Positions 1 to 11,200 of a stretch of DNA of 64,000 nt are shown one piece after another. Each line of letters starts with the position of its first letter. Position 1 is the stretch's first letter. The DNA comes from Ectocarpus siliculosus (lineage: Eukaryota; Sar; Phaeophyceae; Ectocarpales; Ectocarpaceae). A program made the position numbers and the translations under genes. The notes beneath the pieces were generated by a model. It searched no databases, was not told the DNA's origin, and saw only the letters and a program-made list of their open reading frames with translations. The stretch lies in contig FN648707.1 of assembly GCA_000310025.1 (NCBI GenBank), positions 738,325 to 802,324 on the forward strand, read 5' to 3'.

Positions 1-780
1 ATTATTTTTTGTCTTTGCGCACGGGTCTACGACACATTTTTTCTATGGCTTACGGAAGAAATGGCGAGCACCCAACGCATCCCTCTGCCGCTGCCGATGG
101 TGGCAGGTCGTTTTTTTTTTTTTGGCGGGGTAGCGGAGAAGACAACAAAAGATGGCTTGGAAAAAAAACACACACATACACACTCGCAGCTGTGGAGCTT
201 GGCGTGCGCCAAAGCCAGCATCCGAGGAAGGGACAGCCGGGTCTTTGTGTGCTTGATATGGGCAGCCGTGTATTTTTAGGATGCATGTCAGCGGAAAAGC
301 GTCGACTGTCGCGGGGCCTACGCGTAGCTTGTCTTCCACATATGCGCTGGTGACGGACAGCGGATTTTCTTTTTCGGCATCACGCCGCAACTAGACGTCG
401 CACATCGCAGGTGCACTGCCGCAGCGTTTCTCGCCTTTTATTTTTTTGTGTCCCTCTTGCTCGTTGCCAAGTGGCCCTGTATAGAATGATAAACAGAACA
501 AGCTGAGCTTAAAAAAAAAAAAAAAGCCTAGCGCAGACCCTCTACTCCCCCTCTGCCCTAAAAAAAAACGTCGAGCGCAGAACCTCTAGTCCCCCTCTGC
601 CCACACATGCACGCCTGAGTAGCCCCCCAACAACAACCCTGGTACTTTCTCTTACGCATTATTTTTTTATGCGAAAGTTTCGCACTGTCCGCCAGTGCAA
701 CTAGACAACCACAAAAAAAAAACATCTCTGTCGACTTCAACCAGGCCTCTCGTTCGAACAGACCCGTGGATGCGAGCCTA
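1..780. other. Non-coding stretch with A-rich runs and a small duplicated block
   Basis: No convincing gene is visible. The stretch holds long A or T runs and a diverged tandem duplication of about 33 bp (around 526-558 and 569-602, both containing the core CCCCCTCTGCCC), each copy preceded by a poly-A run. Short open frames here are low in complexity and look like chance. Confidence 0.5.
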
Positions 781-2231
781 CTAGTGCGTCAGCAACGCTA
801 GAACGACATCACGAGGAATGCCCTCCTTCCCCTTGCCGCAAAACATGCCCATAGCGGCTGCAAAACATTCCGCGCCGGCATTGGTTTCCTTGCCCAGTAG
901 CCCCAATCTCTTGCGCCGCCAAGTATTGTAGATTGCTCCTAACCGTGCGCGCAAGCACGTACGGCACATTGTCGCCTTCGCTGTCCCTCGCCTTCTGACG
1001 GTCGAGCACATGCTGCGAGGGGGCGCGGAGAGAGGGGTGGGGGAGGGGCAGGAAATATGGTAAGTTTCAACAAATACAAGTGACCGCTCCCCCTGAGCAA
1101 GGTGGCAGGATAATTGACACCGCCTAATCCGTCTAATTACCTCCACCCACCGTGCGTACCGTCGTTTCATCTTGCACCCTGAGGTGAAGCAACGATGTCA
1201 TCGTGTGGTATAAGATATCACCCCCCCCACGATATAGTAATTTCCAGTTCTTCAATGCCCTCAATAAAGGCACATTGGCGAGGCAGAAAACGTCGGAGTT
1301 GTAACGCTCTTGTGGACCACTTCCCGACACGTTTTGTTGGGACTACACACCTCTTCGGGCCCAGTGCGGGAGTGAACCTCTGACATTTGGTGCGGGGTGT
1401 GTGTGCCAAACGTTTGTGCGGGGGGGGGGCTGATATCTTGCGTGACACGGCGCGTATTTTTTTTGTATGCTCTCTTTGATTTTGCAGACTTTCTTTGGTC
1501 TTGGAGAGGGCATGTACGTTAGGGCCAAGCACCGTGCCACTCCTAACTCTGCATCCATGTGGCTGCTGCGTGCAACAGGATATTCCTGCGTTTCGTTCGT
1601 GTTAGAGCTTCAACATAGACTGCTTCTGTGGGCTGGGATAGAGCCAGCACGTACGAGAGAGAGCGGTTTGTAGGTTACAACTACAAGCATTCTGGTGTTA
1701 CATGTTGGTTGCTGTACAATCCACGTATCGGCTTGACGGGAGGCTGCCCACCGTCTGATACACGGCCTTTCGTGAAAAAAGAAAGCCACTACACGTACCT
1801 GGATGGACACCCCAGCGATGATATGGGCCTGTTGGCGCCCACAGGTTGTAACCCCGCCCGGGTCGCCTTTCTTCCATTGCGCAAGGGGTGTCTGGCACCC
1901 GCACCCTTGCGCGGCCGTCTCCGCTTGCTCCCGTAGCAATGAACGAACTCCACCCGGGTTTTCCAGGGCCGTCTTCAGCAGCGCCGTCGCCAGAGGGGAC
2001 TGCTTGGCAGCACGCGGGGGCTCGTCTGCCACGAGGGTGGCGAGCTCGTCGTCCAACTCTTCGTCTTGCGAACCCTCGCCATCGAGGCTAAATAGGTGCT
2101 GATGCCGTGGCAGCAGCTGCCCCCTGTCCTTCGGCATCACCGGCGACACCGCAAGCGATCTCGAGCCATGGATCGTCGTCCTCTACAGTGGTCTTAGCGC
2201 GTTTGGCCGTGGGCGCCTCGATATCAGACAT
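781..2231 (-). pseudogene. Possible decayed two-exon gene, unknown protein
   Basis: I do not recognise this protein. Reading the minus strand, an ATG at 2231 opens a frame beginning MSDIEAPTAKRAKT, and a coding-like acidic block (DEELDDELATLVADEP) follows in a different frame up to a good donor at 1799/1798. A second block starts after a pyrimidine-rich acceptor at about 1012 (HVLDRQKARDSEGDNV) and ends in another frame with a TAG at 781-783. The composition is protein-like, but each block needs a change of frame, which suggests a decayed gene or old transposon-derived frame rather than a working one. The two blocks could also be unrelated. Both the joining of the blocks and the splice sites are inference. 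Confidence 0.3.
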
Positions 2232-4006
2232 CTGCCTTGCGGGGTACAATGGCAGGCTATGTGTTCCGAGCTGCTGTCTCTCGTGGTGCCGTGTGGATTC
2301 CGTGTGTATTTCACGCTGAAATCGACGCGATTTTTTTTTTTTCTTAATATGAAATCAGGGACTGAAATCACGCGCATACAATTGACGGAATCAGGGTGAA
2401 GTTACGAACCGGCACATGGCCGCCGATGAACACGCCTCACAGTCTCTCCACAGAACCAAAAAAATCCTATTGAAGTCAGTGCGGCCGTCACTTCTGCAAC
2501 TAAACGCACGCGCTGAAGTTGTCATGGCAGCTGTTCGGGAGAGTAGTGTTGCGAGAGCGCGCTTCTTCTGCGCCGCGATGACGCCGCTCGAAAAACGTGG
2601 CACCGCGCTCGCCAGGTACACAGGACCTGTGATGTATTCCTGCATGCCTGCCCCTTTCTGCCATGTACATACTCTACAGTAGGCTGGGAGGGGTTGCAAT
2701 GGTGCTCAAGTTTGAAGACCCCGCATTTCAACGTCCATACGCGGTTTGGGATCGACAAGGGGTTGGTGCGCTCGCCACTCTTCTCTGTAATGTAGAATGA
2801 GGGACAACCCGTGCGTCCCCCGCGACATGACCCAACTGCTTGGGGCGTAAAAATCAGCGTCGCAATGTCGCAATGCTTTTTTTCTTTTCTTTTTTTTCTT
2901 ATTGATTTTGACACCTGATTGGGCGACGTTCACCGTCCCGCCGGAGTCGTCGAGTCGTCCCACCTGCTCCTGAAATCCCCGGGGGAAAAAATGCCGGCGT
3001 GCCCGCTCGACAAGCTGCCGCTACGCACTCAAGTCGGAGTTGCCTTCACACGTGGAAACATCTTGGACTTGCCGCATTGCGCTCCCGTGCTCCTCATCAT
3101 CCTCGGCTTCTTTCGCCGTACACGCAATTCGTCCGTCGTTCGAACAACAGCTACAATGTTCACTCCTCCACAATGCTGCTGTATTTTTTTGTTCCGGATT
3201 TGGTGCGCTGTACATATAGAGCACCTATGCGCATTAATGCGCATGTATGTGAACCTTTCGCTGTGCTGAAGAGCCGAAACGAATGCCTCTTTAACGGTTA
3301 CTCGGTCGCCAGTCGCCAGCTTTCTCTCGTTCGTCGTTCCACCCCACGAGCTCCGTTTCTACGTGTAGAAGGATACTCCACAGCAGCAAGCGCTTGTTGG
3401 TGGACCTCCGGTTTGTGTGTCTGCTACAGAGCAGGTGAAGATGTCTTGGTCACACTGTACCGCAAGCTAATGACGACGTATGTATGTAGTCTAGGCTTGC
3501 CACGGTTCTCAGTGGCCCACCAAGAGCGAGGAGAGACACCACGCCGTTGCCAGTAGTATTCTGTAGTAACAAGAGGCAAGAAGGCGCCGCGAGCACAAAA
3601 ACATACTAGAGTTGCCCTTTTCGAAAGAGAAGGTGAATTGGTTCGACGGCCCTCTCATTGTTCGTTGTCGTGGGTCGTTGTTCTCTTCTTGTTGTGTGAT
3701 GATTCCATGTTACAGTCCCGCAGGTGGACAACAAGGAGGGTGGTGAACGGTCGTGTGTTCTAGAGAGAAATAGAGGGACCGTACTTCTTGGGGGAAATAG
3801 CTGGTTTTGCAAGGCTTCATAGAGCTGGTGTTGGGGGGTTGAACAGTTTTTGTTTAATGTATGAAGCACCGTGCATACGCAGAGCTCCATACTCTGGGGC
3901 GGGCATCAGATGACAGCAACAACACCACGAAGTTTCATGCCCCCAACTGCTCGTTGCTGCCCATCTACATACGCCAATCTCCAGCTCGACGTCTATCTAC
4001 CAGTCA
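2232..4006. other. Upstream region of gene A, no gene seen
   Basis: No supported gene. The longest open frame on the plus strand (2999-3556) has no recognisable domain and no splice or homology support. The last part must contain the promoter and 5' UTR of the DUF4470-MYND gene that starts at 4007, but I see no clear TATA box or other core element. Confidence 0.4.
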
Positions 4007-4944
4007 ATGTCCGACGAAGATGCAGTCCCGGAGAAGCATTTCATCCACACGCAGGCGTCGCACTTTGTCAAAGAGTTTCTGTTCTACGCGTACGGTGTGT
4101 AGGACTGGCCGTCGTCGACGATTATTTGACGAGAGCGGCCGGAATTCGTGTCCGGCACAGCGTTTTTCGAAGGATCTGTATACTGTATACTAGCCGCCTT
4201 TTTGATGGGGCTATTGCTCCCGTAGGACCGGGCTTCTACATAAATCAATTTTCACTTCGTTGTGTCGGGCTCTGTGGGCATCGATATGGCCAAAACGCAT
4301 TATTGGGGGGATGCAAATGGTCCAGGGAAGAGGGTTGGCACGTCGCATAAATGATTCCCTGGCACAGGTAGGTCCAGGCGGTGCGCGACGGAGGGAGCGG
4401 GGTTGCTATACTACTGTAGTACTCTAGGAGAAGTTCATGCCGGCCAAAACAAAGATTTGAACAACGTTATACCGGCACATCGTCCCTCCGTTCATAAATG
4501 CGAATATGCGCAAGTTGTTGCGAAAAAGATTAGTCTTCTTTGTTGGAATTTGAGGTCGTGTGATGTGTGTCGAGGTGCTTACCCAACCGTAGAGCATAGC
4601 TGGATAATACACAGCGAACGAGACCGAACACATCCGCGATTCACAAGATTTTATGGAATCTTCGCTTGTGGCACCGCAGCCTGGTTCAATCGTGGAGGTC
4701 CGGAGAGATGGAATATATTGGGAAATGGTGGAGCTTGTTGGTGTACACAATACATGAAAAACTACAAGTGTCGCCAACTTGTTGGTGTTTCTTGTGAAGA
4801 TTTTCTATGCACATTTAAAGCGGAAAATCGCACTCACTTGCATTTCACCAGCGATAAACTTTAATTTCCAACAACCGACATTTACAAGGATTGTTCTTTT
4901 CTTCTGCTCACTCACGTCCTACAGCGTACGTTGTTTGGTGTGGC

Positions 4945-4982
4945 TACTGTAGTAGCACAACAGTACTGTAGTAGCACAACAG
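4945..4982. repeat. 19-bp tandem repeat, two perfect units
   Basis: TACTGTAGTAGCACAACAG occurs twice head to tail (4945-4963, 4964-4982) inside intron 1 of gene A. Confidence 0.9.
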
Positions 4983-7390
4983 AGCAAACACGCCGATGCC
5001 AGTCTCGCCTAAGCCCTGAATAAACAAACTATGTTTTCAGAACATTTCTACCTACATGCTCAATCAGTTGTTCGTATAACTTCCGCTCATGATCGTTGCA
5101 TTGATCCGGCAATTGAATTTGAAAAGCAATGCGGCGCACTCCTCCACATCTTTACGTGCGTAGAAGTCGCGTCTACAACTCCGTAAGCTCGTCTTCCAAC
5201 AGCGATGAAGGGATGAACTATTTACAACATCTACTGTAGGAACGCCTGCCTACCCGCTAATGTCATATTGTGTCTACCATCCTTGCATTCACTCGGCTTG
5301 CATGAAGTCTTGTACGAACGTACCTGCCGCACTTACGATTTATTCTTCCTTCTTTTGTTTCTTACGCGATTCAGAAGTTCCTGATTGTTCAGCCGTTTCG
5401 ACTCACACTTATATGTAGCGTTAGCTTTTAAGCGTGCTGACGATTTTGTCGCCCAGCGTGCATCGTTCCTTTGCGATGAATTGCTACCATCCTTGCAACT
5501 GCTGTTCCTCGTTGATTTTGCTCTGTGGAGGCTTGTTTTCATCGCGCATCCCCCTGTATACACAGCACACCGTGCTCTCATCATTCCACTTGCGACGTAT
5601 CGATTATTTTCGCTGGATGCCAGAGAACACCCAGACCCCCCCCATATCTCCCCTTCCCACGTGCTGCTTTCAGTATTCGGCGGCTACCGAGTAGTGGGGT
5701 GGGGACGAAAGGATATGTACCTACTCTTGCACGGGTATGGAACTGTTGTGCGTGGGTAGCTCGCCTTACAAATATGATTCCGTTCCCAAACCTTGTCTTG
5801 ATACTTCATCAGCCCTGCTGTCCCCGCATCCATAACCAACCCTGTCTGAGCATTCTGAGTGCTTCTGCCATCGTTTTCTGGCGATGGTAATGACAACAAG
5901 CTGTCCCCCGAGACACCAAACGTTCTGCAACGATCTAACCAGTCACTCGTTGTCTCAAAACTCGGGAATCGTTTATGCTTGAAGAGTCCGACCCCATGTC
6001 TCCGACTTTGACATCGCAGTAAGTCTCCAACGATAGATCACTTGATGATGACTGATGAACAGTAGCCGATGTATCCCCGTTTTACGTGCTCCCCCGGCAA
6101 TTCGACCACATTCATTTTCTCGGAGGATCCTTCCAATGCGGCTCGACACTGATCTCGTCGCATGCCTCTAACCAATACGCATACAGACCTGCCGCCACCG
6201 ATTCACGAGTTCACATCCACCATCAAACTCGTGCGAGCACGATCCGCCTTTAGCTCCTTCGCACGCAGACCAAGTCTCTTGCCCTAGCCAGTTCTATGCC
6301 ACTGACTACCGTTGGAGACTTTTGCATGTTCTCTCGCAGATTGGGCGCCACTTGACGCCCCCAGCGAAACTTCCAGTAATCTCACTCAAAGGTTTTCTCC
6401 TCGCGAACAGATGTTGTAGACTAGTACTTGCACATTTCTTTAGCGAAAGTGTACCGTAGGAATCCCGTGGAAGAATAGTATGGACATTAATACGGCCACC
6501 CACAACCAGTTCCACTGCAGTAATTGGGTGTACTTTGGGTTCGATAGGCGATCATCAACGTCGGACGGGTTGTTTTCCGAGCAGTCGCCTCGAGGTCTTC
6601 GCGAACAAAGCAGAGGCTACTGTAGACTACAGCCACTTCAACCACCGCAGAACGTATGATGCACGGGATATTGTGATCATGGTTCGTGTGGTGCTGAGGA
6701 GATTTCCACAAGGTCGAGCCAGCACGTACGTATTCGAAGGAATGACATACGTGCTGCACTGGTGCTGCCTTCATTATTGCATACCGGTGGCATCTAAGCC
6801 TAGCCTAGTATTTTCGAGGTCTGCGGAACTGGAGAATGCAGGGAGTTTGGGAATAGGACAAAAACTGAAGCCCAACTTTGGATATTCTCTGCATTTATTT
6901 CCAGCGGCGTAACCTAATCGTTATACTTCCTCTGTCACATAAAGTCCGTTATGATTACACGGCCATTTAGCCGTGTCCGATGTCTTAGGCGATACTTTTT
7001 TTGACATCTTGAGCGTTTTTCGGGTTGAAACCCGTATTTCATTTTTTTCTTGCGCACTACCCTGCATGCACTACTGTAGCGGCTTACAAACTGTCTTGTT
7101 GAGCCTGTTTTCCCGCAGGGGAGATGTCCCTATATGATGTCTGGGAAACCGTAGACATACAGGTACTTTCTGACACTATGAATTCATTGCTACTCTGTCT
7201 CAGACTCTTTTCTATGATAGAGATGGACTCGTTGTGTCATATTAAGAAAAGTAAAAAAAAAAAAAAAAGTAGCCAGGCCTAAAAAGGCCGTATTTTGCCC
7301 CTTTCCATGAGGGTGGGGGTGGGGGCACGAAACGAAACATACCAAAAAAAAGACAAGAATTATCCCGAACCCTAAACCCAAAGTTACCTC

Positions 7391-7740
7391 TACTCAACGA
7401 TCCATTTCGCGTCCTCCCATACTAAAACCAACGTAATAGGGAACCCACACAAAATCAAGACATTTTCGAGGACCACACTAAAACCAAGACACTTGGGGGC
7501 GCCAAACTAAAATCAACTTACGTGCGGGGCAAAGCCGACAGGCGTAGGGTCCTAACCCTACCCCCCCCTTGTACTCAACGACCCATGTCGCGTCCCCCTA
7601 TACTAAAAGCAGTATAATAGTGACCCTACACTTAACCCAAGACACTCGGGGGTTCTATAATAAAAACAAGATACTTGAGTTTACCTCACTAAAACCAAGA
7701 CACTTGCGGGACAAATCAAACAGGCAAGAACCCTGACCTC
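7391..7740. repeat. Diverged tandem repeat, period about 181 bp, two units
   Basis: Each unit begins with TACTCAACGA/TACTCAACGAC (7391 and 7572), continues with CCAT(T/G)TCGCGTCC, and then carries repeated ACTAAAACCAAGACACTTG-type blocks. The repeat lies inside the mariner-like element, downstream of its transposase remnant. Confidence 0.65.
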
Positions 7741-8240
7741 ATGCCTCCTCCTCGTCATTTGCCAGATAGTCCCAGGCCTTCGCGAAGGCCTCCTGGTCGT
7801 ATTCAACGCCTCTTTCTAACGTCCCCGCCCTCTACCGTGCCGATACCCCGGTGTGCTCCACACTAAAGTCGTTGTCGCCCATCTTACGCAGTGTCTGGTT
7901 GTAAACCTTAAAGAGGCTCTGCCAAACCCGCTCTAAGGTGTCGCCGTCGTACTCCGCGTACTGCTCGAAGATAGTCTCCACCAACTCGTCTATCGAACTA
8001 GCGCTGCAAGGTCGAGCTCTCCGGTTTCATCGATCTGCGCTTTGCATTCCGCCCAATGCTTTCTGGGGTAATCACTACCAACGCCGTACCGCTCGGCGAG
8101 GGGGCCTAGAAAGCCCTTGGGACCCTTTCTTTGCCCGGCGGAATCGCCAACGCTATCTCCACCGCCATGGCGTACCGACGACCCAACGATACTTCCGCAC
8201 CCCGCTTACGACGTGGGGGTGTCTCAGCGTCGTCCCCCAT
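7739..8240 (-). pseudogene. Mariner-like transposase remnant (HTH joined to C-terminus)
   Basis: From an ATG at 8240 the minus strand encodes MGDDAETPPRRKRG and then a helix-turn-helix-like block LAERYGVGSDYPRKHW. Next come DTLERVWQSLFKVYN and a KMGDNDFSVEHTGV tail, resembling the C-terminus of stramenopile mariner-like transposases (pattern: TLE-VW-SL, then GDN, then a H-G block). The intervening DDE catalytic core is absent: N- and C-terminal parts lie only some 30 residues apart. At least one early stop (after PRAF, near 8108) and changes of frame are present. It ends at TGA 7739-7741. The family call rests on these motifs and on the TA-flanked TIRs. Confidence 0.65.
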
Positions 8241-11200
8241 GATAGCTACGTCGTTGTGGTGGTAGTGGGTGCTCACACGGCACAAAGCTGCAAATATTCT
8301 TTCAAATGTTCTCAAAATGTTCTAAAAATATTCCCAAAATATTCGCAAAATAGTCCCATATTTGACACACTAATTCTCAGTAATTGTGAGTCGGGGTTTT
8401 TTTTTCTAAGTTATGTGCGTAACGAGCGCTTTCCAACAAATCTAACTAGAGCTTCAGGAACGCCTTGGCTGGTGAGGTACGTAAATTCCCCCATAACGGA
8501 CTTTACTTATGTGACAGATGAAGTATACTGGATAACGCAGTTCAAACAACGTAGATATTGGTGCACGTGTTCTAGAAAGGACTCATGCAACGGTAGGGGT
8601 GCACGAATCCCTTCTGAGTTTCAAACGTTAGAAGCTCCATATGTCAGCCTGGAATGGACATTGACACAATATGAAAATATTGCGTGATAGGTAATCCGAA
8701 GGGCTAGATGAAACACGATTGAAATTTGAAATCGGAGTTGATATTCGACAATCGCTGGTTGGTTACTCATCTGAATAACAGAAGGTTCTGGGCCATAATG
8801 TGCTATCCCTATCGTTGCATGACTCAAAGAGTCCCCACATAGAGAAACGTGGAATTGTTGAGCATTGTCGCTACTGAATTTCAGCAGCCGTCGTTGTGAT
8901 TTCACTCAACAATGAACTATGCACCCGCCGTCCCGTTAGACAAAGCCTCTCCTGACTTCTGTGGGGAACTCCCTGCCCACAGGAAACACTCCTCCCACGG
9001 ATCTTCTCCAGCATGTGCCGCACGACGCCGAGCGTGCAGACGTTCTCAGCCTCGGCTGCAGTGACCTTCGAGATCTACTCTACTCTATCCTTCTGCATGG
9101 TAGGCGAGGTGTCAGGTGCGGTCCGGTGCCGCGTCAGCTATCGTTTACATTGAACGACTGGGAGCCCGCCATCCATGCCAGAAACCTCATGCTCCTCCAG
9201 ATGATCCTCGACTCCCGTGGCCTGCTGAACGCTGAGGCCGATGGAGTGGACGACGTCATTCGCGGAGTGGACACCGTGGCTGTTGATGCCGGCTCGGGCG
9301 ACCGGTCCATTCCGGAGGCGGCAGGCAAGTCGGTGGGCAAGAAGAAGGCGGCCAAGACGAAGACATCGGGCAAGACCGCTGACAAGCCCAGTCTTCACGG
9401 TGCGGCATTCGCCCAACGGATAGGCGTGATCTTCAGCGCCATGTACAACATGTTTGTGGACGCTGACACACTGAAGATGGTCCACGAAGTCGCCGGCACG
9501 CTGGCGGGCTCGGCCGCATCCCCCGCTGAATGGGCTTCGACCGAGCTTGGACAAATCGTCCGCTTCGCCGACGACCGCAGTCAAGACCGCGTGCGCGAAA
9601 TCTTGACCAACTACACCGACGATGGGCTGCAGGAGCCGAGAGTGTTCACCAGGATACGGCAGGAGAGGACAGCTTTCCTCTACACCCACATGGGCAAAGA
9701 CACCAAGCCCGAGATTTGGTCTCGAGCCATGGGCCTGGCTTCGTTTTGCCAAGGCGAAGGCATCGAGGCGAACGCCAAGATGAGGCGTCATTGTGAGAGA
9801 CGATACGCGGCTTATCCTCGTTGCAACCTGGCGTACAGTGTTTGTGAAGCCGCCCATAAGTTGCTTCTGGAGAAGTCATCTGTAGAATGAACGAAGCATG
9901 CAACAAATAGATAGAATATTGAACCACTACTGTTTCTTGTTCACCGACGACACGATCTCACCTTTGCTGCAACTCTTTGCCTCAATTTAGACCTCCGGGA
10001 GGGTATCCTCGACCCTTTCCCACTCCTGCTGGAAGACCGGGCACCTGCCAAACGCCGGGGTCCGTGTAGAAAGGTCAACCCCATGTTGTTGGTGACGGAG
10101 AGGAAAGGCACGGCGTCCAGTCTTCACTACGGAGCTTTCCCGCTCGATGCCTTCCATACCGACGGTGCGGCAGGTTGTAAAAACACATTGCAATGTGCCT
10201 GCAACAACCAAGAGTATCTGTCTCATCGATAAATAGTGTGGCGAGCTGCAAGGTCGTACTGTTCTCTTTTTTCCACAATTGCGTTCTTCACATCACAGTT
10301 CACCCAATCATACGAGCGCCTGAAAAATATAGTATGTGTTGTTGGCTGTGTCTCGCCGACCGATGTGTTGTACAACACACAGAGTAAAACCCCCTGCTGG
10401 TTGTCTCACTTCGTGCCGATGTACAGACGCCACAAGTATGGGGCCCGGCCTGGCGTTCTGATGGGAGACGATAGTCGAGCATCTTGAAAGTCTATGGTAG
10501 AATGGCACCTGGCGCTGATCAAAACGTTTTTTTTACCTACTGTTTTGAACATGCTAGACATCCAATGATGAGTCTACTCACTGTATGAGCTAAGCACTGC
10601 AACCTCCGCAAGCAGATATATGAGGGATCTCTCGGTCGCCAGGCGGTTTAGGAAATTCTGACACACTGAGCAAAAACAATGATCGTTCTGCCCGGCGAGG
10701 GTGCAAGGTGCTTTGGTTCCGGTCTTGTTCGATCCCCGTTATATCTGTGGTTTCATGCCGTTTCGCACATCACTCGACTTTCTCCCCCTTGTCGAGAAGT
10801 ATCGTGGTGGAAGCTGCGTCCGGAGCGCCTTCAGGGCGACTTCGGCAAGCTCTCGCCAAGGGTGACCAAGCATCTCGAGGCTGGCGCCCACAGCGGCCCA
10901 GGCGAGCCGAAGGTAGCAAATGCCTTACGCCAGAACGCATGGTTCGGCACCGCCCTGGAGGAGCTCGCCCAGATGTGCGGTGCATTTTTGGCGGCGACTA
11001 GCACTTCGGTGCCCAAGGCAACACCCCACCTGGACATCACTATGCAAGTAGGGGATGCCCTGAACTTCTGCGACGCCCTCCTGACTGCTTCTCCATCGAT
11101 GGGGACCGCGGAAGACTGCGCAACTAGTGCGGTATTTGCACCAATCTCCTTCCAGCAAGGGTCGGTGCAGCCGCTGCACCTCCGGGCAGGCATTTTCAGT

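Larger units (their letters stand above)
6926..8523 (-). mobile_element. Tc1/mariner-like DNA transposon, internally deleted
   Basis: Terminal inverted repeats are visible: left CTTCCTCTGTCACATAAAG (from 6926, continuing to 6953) and right its reverse complement at 8492-8523, differing by one base and a 4-bp insertion. TA dinucleotides flank both ends (6924-6925 and 8524-8525), the standard mariner target duplication. Inside, on the minus strand, is a 0.5-kb transposase remnant (7739-8240). Outside it lie a two-unit tandem repeat (7391-7740) and AT-rich near-repeats (8300-8370). At 1.6 kb with no catalytic core it cannot encode its own transposase. It lies in intron 1 of gene A. Confidence 0.8.
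4095..8982 (+). other. Very long intron 1 of gene A
   Basis: The donor is TACG|GTGTGT at 4094/4095 and the acceptor CCCACAG|GA at 8982/8983. The intron is 4,888 bp, against 283 bp for the matching intron of copy B. A mariner-like element at 6926-8523 explains 1.6 kb of the difference. The rest (4095-6925) shows only a 19-bp perfect tandem repeat and no recognisable gene. Confidence 0.75.

Noticed and set aside
2999-3556. 185-residue plus-strand open frame
   Set aside because: Compositionally random, with no recognisable motif and no exon signals. Probably chance.
7365-7385. Telomere-like CCCTAAACCC
   Set aside because: A single short occurrence within a tandem repeat inside a transposon. 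There is no telomeric array.
8961-9890. 309-residue open frame as a single-exon gene
   Set aside because: It begins with GTG inside an intron tail and runs past a donor. Comparison with copy B shows the exon is 8983-9792.
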